Under the pieces are notes generated by a model that was not told where the DNA came from, made no database searches, and saw nothing but the letters and a program-made list of their open reading frames with translations. A DNA stretch of 5,318 nt, taken from positions 1 through 5,318 of the forward strand of contig CANRHF010000134.1 in NCBI GenBank assembly GCA_947630345.1, in the 5' to 3' direction. The translations under genes were made by a program, and so were the position numbers. Shown here piece after piece: positions 1 through 5,318 of this stretch; position 1 is the stretch's first letter, and every line of letters begins with the position of its first letter. Source of the stretch: an uncultured Oscillospiraceae bacterium. Lineage in GTDB: Bacteria > Bacillota > Clostridia > Oscillospirales > Oscillospiraceae.

Positions 1-3000
1 GCGGTAGAGGTCGTCAACTTATAGGTGCCGTCCTCATACAGCGTCAACTCATATTCCACAAAGTCGTTGTCACCCATGCTGTTTCCGGCAGCCTCGCCGT
101 AGACATAGACGCCGATGACGTTGGCCCCACCGGCACTGGAGGAGCCGCCCTTCACCAGGAACATGACCAAGACACCGGCGGCCAGGCCGATCACCAGGGC
201 GGCAACCGTCAGGATTGCTACGATTTTCTTTTTCACAATGCCATCTCCTTCTTCCTGTTTTGCAGTTTTCGGTTTCGATTTCAGAGTTATCACCAGGCGC
301 AGCGTCGTCCAGGCCAAGAGGATCGCGGCGCCGCCAAATACAAGAATATTCAGAATGATCAGAGCGACCTGCCATGCGGGCATGGATGCGTGCCCAGCCT
401 TTTCCATGGCGTTGGTGGTGGACACCGCGTAAATAATATTTTTCGCGGCCCGCTGGACATTGGCCATCACGGCGGCATTGCCGGTCCAGTCGGTGACGGT
501 GCCGTCAATTTCCGCATAGGCATTGAGCTGCCAATAGTTTTTGTTGGTGTTGAGCCACAAGTCTGTGCCGGCGGCCAGACCGGAAACCATATCCTGATAG
601 AACATGGCGGGAACGGAGGCCTGGTCTGTGATGACGCAGCCCTCAAAGCCCCATTCCTCCCGCAGCACATTGGTCATCAGACCCTTGTGGGAGCCGGACC
701 AGGTGGCGCCCAGCCGGTTCATGGCGGCCATCGCGCCGTTGGAGTCGCCCTCGGTGACGGTGTACTCAAAGCCCTTCAGGAAGATTTCTCGGATCGCCTG
801 CTCATTGGCAAAGAAGGCGGCGCCGTAGCGGTTGCTCTCCTGGTCATTCAGGGCGAAGTGCTTCATATAGGTAAGCACGCCCTTGCTCCGGGTGCCGCGC
901 ACCTCGGCGGCGCTGATCTTGCCGGAAAGGAAGCCGTCCTCGGAAAAATACTCGAAATTCCGCCCGCTGTAGGGAGAACGGTGAATGTTCACGCCGGGGG
1001 CATACCAGCCAGCCACGCCAGTGGCTACGGAGTCGTCGCCCACGCTTTCGCCCAGCCGCTGGATCAGCTCGGTATTCCAAGTGCTGGCCATCACTACTTC
1101 GACAGGATAGGCCGTGGCGCTTTGGCCACCCACCAGAGTCCCGGAAATACCAGAGGGGCCGTCCTTGTCCTGGGTGGCAGGTAGGCCGATGGCATCCATC
1201 TGAATGGTAGCATAGCCGCCCAGACGGACAAGCCGCATTGCCTGGTCCGGAGTCAGGCGCTCCACCAGCTCCTGCCAGTCTTCATCACTGTAGTCGGTTC
1301 CGGCCAGGTCGGAGACTGTTTGATCGCTGTCCTGCTCAAACGCGGGCATGGAATCCCCACCGGAACCGACCACCGACGCGTCCCGCTTCCATAGCAGGTC
1401 CTTCAGCAGCGTTCCAGGCGCCTGCCAGGAGCCGTTTTGATAAGTTGTGGGCCAAGTGCCGGTCCAATCGCTTCTGGATAGATAAGTAAAGTTTCCGTCA
1501 TAGTAACGGATATCCACATCGTCAAACTGGTTGACGATGGCCGTACCGGTGGCAAGGGAGACCGAATAAACGGCGTTGTCCTGACTGCTGACAGTGGTTT
1601 TCCAGGTCATGGCTGGGTCGCCCTCGGCAGTCATCCCTTGGGAGACCGTATAGCCCTTGGCGGATAGAATGTTATTCACCGCGTCATGCGCATCGTGCCC
1701 GGCAGTGAGATAGTAGTCCCCAGCATCCAGGATGTATGTCCCCGCGCCCTTGGCGTCATAGGACTTCATCAGCTCCTTGGGCACGGTGATGGTAACGTCT
1801 TCGCTGTCGCCTGGCTCCAGCACCTTCGTTTTGGCAAAGCCTGCCAGGGTCACAGCGGCCTTCTCGATCCCGTTTTCCCGGTCATAGTCGGTATAGGGAG
1901 ACTGGAGGTAGATCTCTACCACATCCTTGCCCGCCTGGCTTCCGGTGTTGGTGACGGTGACGGACACCTCAAAAGCGTCCTCCTTTTCCTCCACCTGGAA
2001 ATCGGACCAACTGAACGTGGTATAGGACAGGCCGTAACCGAAGGGGAATTGGACCGTGGCGGCATAGTCATAGTCCCCGGCGTTGCCTTGACCCATGACC
2101 GTGTCCTCGTACCTGGTCTCATAGTACCGGTATCCCACATAGATGCCCTCGGCATAGACCAGATACTTGTTCCCGTTTCCGACAGTGCTGTTGGTAATGG
2201 TGTAATCGCCCAGATTCGCCGCCGACGGAGCGCTGAGCGAGTCGTAGGCATAGGTGTCCACCAGCTTGCCGGAGGGATTCACCGTACCGGCAAGCGCCTC
2301 GCCGATCGCGTAGATGCCCGTCTGGCCCACGCCGCCGCACCAGAGGACAGCCTTGACGTTGACATAGGCAGGATCATCCAGGAAGCCCAGCTCCACGGGG
2401 TTGTTGCTGTTGAGCAGCAGGACCACATTGTCAAAGCTGCCGCAGGCCATGGAGAGCATCGCCAGCTCTTCCGGGTCCAGCTCCAAATACAGCGCGCCGG
2501 TCTCCAGCGGTGTGGTGGGGATGTCCGCGCTTTCGCCGCCGCTGCGGCCAATACAGACTACCGCCGCGTCGCCAAAGGAAGAGAAGCTGCTCTTGACGTC
2601 ATCGGTGTACACCGATACTGGCACTTCGTTCACGGCAAAGACGCCCGCGCCAGTCTCGTCGGGGGTCGTCTTCCGGTAGCCCTTGCCCGGACCGGTGGCG
2701 TAAAAGTCCCACAAGGTGGGATTTACGGAAAAGCCGGCGGTTTCCAGTGCCTGCTTCAGATTCGCGGCCTTGGAAGTATCCACCGCGCCGGAACCGGCGC
2801 CGCCATAGACAAAATCGACGCTGTCCTGGCCGAAGACGGACACCTTTGCCCCGGAGGCGAGGGGCAAACCGCCCTCATTTTTCAACAGCACCATGCCCTC
2901 CTGCTCGATTTCCTGGCACAGTGCCTCCGATTCCTTGCTGGAAACCGTTCCGGAACCGCTCAAATAGACGGTAATGAGCTCCCGGTATGCATCGGCGAAA

Positions 3001-3107
3001 TAATTGCCCACCAGCATGGCGGCAATCAGCACCAGGCATACAACGTAGATCACCACCGCTTTGGCGGTACGAATCGGTTTCAGCATCCCGTTTTTCTTCT
3101 TATCCAT
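1..3107 (-). CDS. Membrane-anchored, domain-swapped glycoside hydrolase family 3 enzyme (partial, C-terminus beyond window)
   Basis: I read an uninterrupted frame of 1035 codons from ATG at 3107 to the window edge, with no stop. Order of parts: short cytoplasmic KKK head; membrane helix at residues 17-34; GH3 C-terminal-type alpha/beta domain (about 60-300); fibronectin-III-like domain (about 360-470, with FPFGYGLSYT just before it); an unassigned stretch (476-605); GH3 TIM barrel (about 606-890); two more membrane helices (912-934, 962-985); and a beta-rich tail that runs off the window. Barrel motifs are clear: DGPSGIS (649-655), GRNFEYFSED (715-724), KHFALNDQESNR (749-760) and VITD with the expected nucleophile Asp828. 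The expected acid/base is Glu192 in RSGGESAD. Retaining exo-acting beta-glycosidase (glucosidase or xylosidase type) is the family expectation; the sugar cannot be read from sequence. Having the alpha/beta domain before the barrel is the reversed order known from Butyrivibrio and Ruminococcus beta-glucosidases. Positive charges put the catalytic part outside the cell. A second ATG two codons upstream (3113) is possible. Confidence 0.95.
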   Translation of the reverse strand, partial: MDKKKNGMLKPIRTAKAVVIYVVCLVLIAAMLVGNYFADAYRELITVYLSGSGTVSSKESEALCQEIEQEGMVLLKNEGGLPLASGAKVSVFGQDSVDFVYGGAGSGAVDTSKAANLKQALETAGFSVNPTLWDFYATGPGKGYRKTTPDETGAGVFAVNEVPVSVYTDDVKSSFSSFGDAAVVCIGRSGGESADIPTTPLETGALYLELDPEELAMLSMACGSFDNVVLLLNSNNPVELGFLDDPAYVNVKAVLWCGGVGQTGIYAIGEALAGTVNPSGKLVDTYAYDSLSAPSAANLGDYTITNSTVGNGNKYLVYAEGIYVGYRYYETRYEDTVMGQGNAGDYDYAATVQFPFGYGLSYTTFSWSDFQVEEKEDAFEVSVTVTNTGSQAGKDVVEIYLQSPYTDYDRENGIEKAAVTLAGFAKTKVLEPGDSEDVTITVPKELMKSYDAKGAGTYILDAGDYYLTAGHDAHDAVNNILSAKGYTVSQGMTAEGDPAMTWKTTVSSQDNAVYSVSLATGTAIVNQFDDVDIRYYDGNFTYLSRSDWTGTWPTTYQNGSWQAPGTLLKDLLWKRDASVVGSGGDSMPAFEQDSDQTVSDLAGTDYSDEDWQELVERLTPDQAMRLVRLGGYATIQMDAIGLPATQDKDGPSGISGTLVGGQSATAYPVEVVMASTWNTELIQRLGESVGDDSVATGVAGWYAPGVNIHRSPYSGRNFEYFSEDGFLSGKISAAEVRGTRSKGVLTYMKHFALNDQESNRYGAAFFANEQAIREIFLKGFEYTVTEGDSNGAMAAMNRLGATWSGSHKGLMTNVLREEWGFEGCVITDQASVPAMFYQDMVSGLAAGTDLWLNTNKNYWQLNAYAEIDGTVTDWTGNAAVMANVQRAAKNIIYAVSTTNAMEKAGHASMPAWQVALIILNILVFGGAAILLAWTTLRLVITLKSKPKTAKQEEGDGIVKKKIVAILTVAALVIGLAAGVLVMFLVKGGSSSAGGANVIGVYVYGEAAGNSMGDNDFVEYELTLYEDGTYKLTTST
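153..224 (-). other. Transmembrane helix 3 of the GH3 protein
   Basis: Residues 962-985 (IVAILTVAALVIGLAAGVLV and on) follow the basic KKK at 959-961 and precede a Gly/Ser linker (GGSSSAGG). The tail after it would lie outside the cell. The segment also looks like the start of an independent membrane protein, because an internal start site lies just before it. Confidence 0.85.
234..256 (-). promoter_or_regulatory. Internal ribosome binding site and in-frame GTG start inside the GH3 gene
   Basis: On the minus strand AGGAAGAAGGAG (256-245) is followed after 8 bases by GTG (236-234) in the GH3 frame, then three Lys codons and the third membrane helix. Spacing and strength are better than for either full gene start in this window. 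Translation from here would give a separate short membrane protein sharing the GH3 C-terminus. It may equally be chance, because the Lys-Gln-Glu-Glu-Gly codons are naturally purine-rich. Confidence 0.35.
306..374 (-). other. Transmembrane helix 2 of the GH3 protein
   Basis: Residues 912-934 are hydrophobic (WQVALIILNILVFGGAAILL and on). They lie directly after the end of the TIM barrel and before a basic stretch with Arg937, Lys943, Lys945, Lys947 and Lys950, which would sit in the cytoplasm. This returns the chain to the inside. Confidence 0.85.
1295..1682 (-). other. Unassigned segment of the GH3 protein between the FnIII-like domain and the TIM barrel
   Basis: Residues 476-604 of the GH3 protein. 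The first part (to about 545) looks beta-rich and contains VNQFDDVDIRYYDG and TYLSRSDW. The second part is a low-complexity, Gly/Ser/Asp-rich link (VGSGGDSMPAFEQDSD) leading to a helix before the barrel. I recall similar NQFDD and TYLSRSDW signatures in clostridial GH3 proteins of swapped order, but I cannot name a domain for it. Confidence 0.5.
3006..3059 (-). other. Transmembrane helix 1 of the GH3 protein (signal anchor)
   Basis: Residues 17-34 run AVVIYVVCLVLIAAMLVG, preceded by Lys3-5, Lys10, Arg13 and Lys16. No signal peptidase site of the A-x-A type follows clearly, so it looks like an uncleaved anchor with the N-terminus inside and the rest outside. Confidence 0.85.
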
Positions 3108-3116
3108 TTGCATCTG

Positions 3117-3123
3117 CCCCTTT
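3117..3123 (-). promoter_or_regulatory. Ribosome binding site of the GH3 gene (decides the start)
   Basis: The minus strand reads AAAGGGG here. It lies 9 bases before ATG at 3107 but only 3 bases before the in-frame ATG at 3113, so the downstream start (MDKKKNG) is favoured. The alternative adds just Met-Gln. Confidence 0.6.
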
Positions 3124-3161
3124 CTCGGATGGCCCGCAGCTGCGATCCATCAAAAATATAT

Positions 3162-3196
3162 CGGTAAGCGGTCTGGGCGGACTTGCCTTTACCGCC
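3162..3196 (-). terminator. Possible weak hairpin (terminator- or attenuator-like) between GH43 and GH3 genes
   Basis: In the 96-base gap the minus strand reads CGGTAAAG (3194-3187) and later CTTACCG (3168-3162), which can pair over 7 bp with one bulged A. Five bases further on, TTTTT follows (3156-3152). A competing stem GGCGG/CCGCC (3196-3192 with 3180-3176) uses the same left arm. The stem is weak and the T-run is not adjacent, so full termination is doubtful. A TATATT at 3160-3155 could serve as a -10 box, but I see no convincing -35. Confidence 0.2.
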
Positions 3197-3203
3197 TCCC
3201 TGC

Positions 3204-4592
3204 TCATTCCTCGCTGGAAAGCTCCTGGAGCCTCCAGCACGCCGACCAGCGGATTTCCGGCATATCAGCGTGGATAGTCACTGGCAGCCACACATAGCCG
3301 GCTACGGAGGTGTCGGCCGTTTCCAGCACATTCGCTTCCAGCATTTCCTGCCGTTCCGCCGGTGTGGCATGATACCGGTCCGGAGCGTCCTTTTCGGCAA
3401 TGACCCGGGTAAACAGATCCGCGATCCGGGCATCCACCGGATAGCCGGGAAGCCAGCGATCCGCCATGGCGATCAGCAGGCCGCTGCCCTCCACCCGGAA
3501 TACCTTACAGATCTGACTGTTGAAGGAGGCGTTGGTCTCGTCCTCCAGGTGTGGATTCCCGATGTGTTCAAAGGGCGTATCCCAGGCATCCGAAACGGCG
3601 GCGGCGCTTTGGTTCGGCACATAGCCGGTCATGCCGCTGGTGAGCATATATTTTCTTCCGCCCCGCTCAAAGAGCGCCGGGGCCTCCCGGGTAAAGGGCG
3701 GGTGCAAATTCGGATAGCTTTTTGCGACCTCCCTGCCGGCATGGAGATAATCCTCCGTCAGCTCCATGCAGAGCATGGAACGGTGGTCCGCATCGAAGTA
3801 GAGATACCCCTTCCCGGTTTTCTCATCGGAGACCAGGTCAAAATCCCCTGCCTTGTGGCCGCCGGGATTATAGAGGTTCTCCACCATCCGGTAGGGACCT
3901 AAAAGCCGGTCCGCCTGCCACACGGTGAAAGCCGCCTCCGGCCCGGAGAGCTTGATCCAGCAGACATACTTCCCGGTGGCGGGACACTTGAGAATGTGAG
4001 GCCGGTCTACCCGCTTTGCCGGGAAAAGTGCGGCATTGGGATCGTCCAGCACTGGGGGGATGAGAAATCCCCGGTCCTCCCAATTATATAGATCTGTGGA
4101 AGCGTAGACCTTGATCCCCCAGGTCCAGACGCCGTTCTTTCCGTCGGTATGCTCCTTGTTTTCCCCATACCAATAGTAGACGCCATCCTCGAAATATACC
4201 GCGCCGCCATGGGCTTGGATCGGTTCGCCCTTGGTATCCAGCCAGGGCTGACCGGGGTAAAACGCGTCTTGCGTATGGGATACCGTTTTTGCCTTGGGTT
4301 TGCTCTGATCCTGACGGTCCAGTTCCTGAAAGCGCTGGATCAGTGCCCGCTCTGCCGGACTGATCCGGTTTTCCGGGGTGTTGAGCTTCTCCAACTCCCT
4401 GCCCAGAGATTCCAGGAGCTGCTCTCCCTGCGGGACCCTGGCATATCGCACCAGCTGCTCCAAGGATAAGGAACCGGCCTGGGGGTTGGCCGCTACCATT
4501 TTCCTCATACCGGGAAGAAACCGGTCAAACAGCGCGGCTCCGGCGGGGTCTTCCAGAAGAGCGGAGAGCTTCATGTTGACGCTATAAACCAT
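3204..4592 (-). CDS. GH43-family glycosidase, exo-beta-1,3-galactanase-like (GH43_24/34 type), with an N-terminal YSV module
   Basis: A complete 462-residue protein with no signal peptide or membrane segment, so probably cytoplasmic. Residues 3-70 form a small helical module that is also present at the end of the GH2 protein. Residues 71-110 are a charged linker. The five-bladed propeller of GH43 follows from about 111 to the end. Family signs: AHGGAVYFEDGVYYWYGENK (127-146), DLYNWEDRG (167-175), DRPHILKC (196-203), GDFD (249-252), TREAPALFE (301-309, Glu303 the expected catalytic acid), LTSGMTGYVPN (317-327), FNSQ (357-360), MADRW (376-380) and YVWLP (433-437). These match what I remember of clostridial and fungal exo-beta-1,3-galactanases. 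The usual family Asp near the start of the propeller is replaced by AHGG. The start at 4592 keeps the YSV motif; Met7 (4574) has no ribosome binding site. It begins 9 bases after the GH2 stop. Substrate (beta-1,3-galactan or arabinogalactan fragments) is inferred; an arabinofuranosidase or galactofuranosidase of a sister subfamily is the alternative. Confidence 0.9.
   Translation of the reverse strand: MVYSVNMKLSALLEDPAGAALFDRFLPGMRKMVAANPQAGSLSLEQLVRYARVPQGEQLLESLGRELEKLNTPENRISPAERALIQRFQELDRQDQSKPKAKTVSHTQDAFYPGQPWLDTKGEPIQAHGGAVYFEDGVYYWYGENKEHTDGKNGVWTWGIKVYASTDLYNWEDRGFLIPPVLDDPNAALFPAKRVDRPHILKCPATGKYVCWIKLSGPEAAFTVWQADRLLGPYRMVENLYNPGGHKAGDFDLVSDEKTGKGYLYFDADHRSMLCMELTEDYLHAGREVAKSYPNLHPPFTREAPALFERGGRKYMLTSGMTGYVPNQSAAAVSDAWDTPFEHIGNPHLEDETNASFNSQICKVFRVEGSGLLIAMADRWLPGYPVDARIADLFTRVIAEKDAPDRYHATPAERQEMLEANVLETADTSVAGYVWLPVTIHADMPEIRWSACWRLQELSSEE
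4383..4586 (-). repeat. YSV module, copy in the N-terminus of the GH43 protein
   Basis: Residues 3-70. Key positions are YSV (3-5), Leu12, Pro16, Ala19-Ala20, Met29, LSLEQLVRYA (42-51), Val53-Pro54, and a last helix with Leu59, Leu60, Leu63, Leu67 and Leu70. The segment is probably three to four helices. It aligns with the C-terminus of the upstream GH2 protein at protein level only. Confidence 0.7.
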
Positions 4593-4609
4593 CGCTTAGT
4601 CTCACTTTC
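4593..4609 (-). promoter_or_regulatory. GH2 stop / GH43 start junction with weak ribosome binding site
   Basis: The minus strand reads AAAGTGAG ending at the GH2 TGA, followed by 9 bases and ATG at 4592. The match to the ribosome binding consensus is poor, so GH43 translation probably depends on ribosomes finishing GH2. This supports one transcript for the pair. Confidence 0.5.
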
Positions 4610-5318
4610 TGATCTGCTGCAAGGCAGCGTTGAGCGATTTTACCATCTCCGCCGGTACCGCGCCGCCGGCCTGCTTGATCAGGCTCTCCAGGGGCAGCCC
4701 CGCCATCATACGCTGAAGGTTGGCATTCCCGGAGGCGCTTTTGGCTACATCGCCCCGGCTGGCGGTCATGCGCTCCATCATCTTTCCCAAGATCGCGGCG
4801 GAGCGGGGATTCTGCATCAGCTCACCCATGGTATCCTTGACCGAATAGCAGTTGGGGTCATAGTCCGCTTTATCGAACCAGTTGACGACCTCCGCTTTCC
4901 GGAAAAGATACGCCCTGTTGGGCTCCGCCGTGCGGCGCAGGATGATCTGATCCCGGCACTCTCCGGCGACGGCCTCAATTTGATGTTCGCCAGTAATGGG
5001 AACGGTAAAGGTGAACACGGTTTGCCCCGCCATGGAGCCGATCTCATTCCCGTCCACAAAGAGCGCCACGGAGGGCTGGTTGGAATAGACCTTGACCTGG
5101 GTAACCGCTTCCGCCCGGTCCGCGTATCGCCGCCCGCAGATATGTACGAACGGCTCTTGGCTCCATGCCGCCTTGTACAGGTAAAACGTGTCCTTTCGCA
5201 GCTTTCGGTCAAAGGTCACCAGGCCCTTCTGGTTGATGCCTTTTTTTCCGCCCTCATCCCGGCCGTCGGCAGCGAAGTCGAACAGATTCCACACATAGGT
5301 AGCCCAAAGATAGGGCCG
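4602..5318 (-). CDS. Glycoside hydrolase family 2 enzyme (beta-galactosidase-like), C-terminal 238 residues only
   Basis: The frame is open to the right window edge and ends with TGA at 4604-4602. The first residues are the end of the GH2 TIM barrel: LWATYVWNLFDFAADGRDEG, then NQKGLVTFDRKLRKDTFYLY, a signature I know from GH2 beta-galactosidases. Both catalytic glutamates would lie upstream, outside the window. Residues about 58-137 form a beta-sandwich of the GH2 C-terminal type (VKVYSNQPSVALFVDGNEIG, HQIEAVAG). From residue 158 to the end is a helical YSV module shared with the next gene. GTG at 5294 is in frame but is not a real start, since the conserved barrel continues before it. It is the first gene of a likely operon with GH43. 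Family level is secure; beta-galactosidase versus beta-glucuronidase or mannosidase cannot be settled from this part, and its cellular location is unknown because the N-terminus is missing. Confidence 0.9.
   Translation of the reverse strand, partial: RPYLWATYVWNLFDFAADGRDEGGKKGINQKGLVTFDRKLRKDTFYLYKAAWSQEPFVHICGRRYADRAEAVTQVKVYSNQPSVALFVDGNEIGSMAGQTVFTFTVPITGEHQIEAVAGECRDQIILRRTAEPNRAYLFRKAEVVNWFDKADYDPNCYSVKDTMGELMQNPRSAAILGKMMERMTASRGDVAKSASGNANLQRMMAGLPLESLIKQAGGAVPAEMVKSLNAALQQIRK
4605..4847 (-). repeat. YSV module, copy at the C-terminus of the GH2 protein
   Basis: Residues 158-238 of the partial protein (counted from the window edge). Key positions are YSV, Leu167, Pro171, Ala174-Ala175, Met184, LPLESLIKQA (208-217), VP shortly after, and a last helix with leucines. 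It comes after the beta-sandwich and a short bridge containing VVNWFD. The loop between the first and second half is 11 residues longer than in the GH43 copy. Confidence 0.7.

Noticed and set aside
390..1184. Plus-strand open frame of 264 codons
   Set aside because: Antisense to the GH3 TIM barrel, including the KHFALNDQESNR motif. No ribosome binding site or family signature of its own.
3006..3107. YSV module at the N-terminus of GH3
   Set aside because: I looked for a third copy. The N-terminus is a basic head plus membrane helix with no YSV, P..AA or L.LE.L pattern.
3111..3113. ATG at 3113 as the GH3 start
   Set aside because: Only 3 bases separate it from the AAAGGGG site, against 9 for ATG at 3107. 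It cannot be excluded and changes the protein by only two residues.
3155..3160. TATATT as a -10 promoter element for GH3
   Set aside because: No acceptable -35 hexamer lies 16-18 bases upstream on the minus strand, so a separate promoter is not supported.
1686..3167. Long plus-strand open frame of 493 codons
   Set aside because: It lies wholly opposite the GH3 gene, whose minus-strand frame shows all family motifs. The plus-strand product is rich in Gly, Ala, His, Ile and Val without recognisable motifs, as expected for the antisense of a GC-rich gene.
3183..3902. Plus-strand open frame of 239 codons
   Set aside because: Antisense to the second half of the GH43 gene and has no independent support.
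5292..5294. GTG as start of a 230-residue protein
   Set aside because: The frame stays open to the window edge, and the codons before it (PYLWATY) belong to the conserved end of the GH2 barrel, so this is an internal valine.

Overview
The window holds three genes, all on the minus strand, and all three encode carbohydrate-active enzymes. Read in the direction of transcription (high to low coordinates) they are: the C-terminal end of a glycoside hydrolase family 2 (GH2) enzyme cut by the right edge; a complete 462-residue family 43 (GH43) protein of the exo-beta-1,3-galactanase-like type; and a very long membrane-anchored family 3 (GH3) enzyme cut by the left edge after 1035 codons. There are no RNA genes, mobile elements or CRISPR repeats that I can see. 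No gene-free stretch reaches 300 bases; the largest gap is about 96 bases, between the GH43 and GH3 genes.

The sequence suggests a GC-rich gut or rumen Clostridia member (Oscillospiraceae/Ruminococcaceae-like). The reasons are the domain-swapped GH3 enzyme with three transmembrane segments, a type I associate with clostridia and Butyrivibrio/Ruminococcus; the purine-rich ribosome binding sites; and the dense packing of glycosidase genes. This is inferred from protein style, not from a marker gene.

The GH2 stop and GH43 start are 9 bases apart, so these two are almost certainly co-transcribed. The GH43 protein has no signal peptide and so probably acts in the cytoplasm on imported oligosaccharides. 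The GH3 enzyme has its catalytic domains between two membrane segments and, by the positive-inside rule, faces the outside. If the GH43 assignment is right, the locus fits removal of beta-1,3-galactan or arabinogalactan-type side chains: GH3 trims at the cell surface, and GH43 with GH2 finish inside. No transporter or regulator lies in the window.

The most interesting observation is that the last ~81 residues of the GH2 protein and the first ~70 residues of the GH43 protein are recognisably the same small, probably helical, module. It starts with YSV, and it is placed at opposite ends of two unrelated catalytic domains in adjacent genes. This suggests a shared docking, dimerisation or localisation module. 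Two other points stand out. The GH43 lacks the usual family base Asp and has a Gln at the matching place. The GH3 gene contains a strong internal ribosome binding site plus GTG start just before its third membrane segment.
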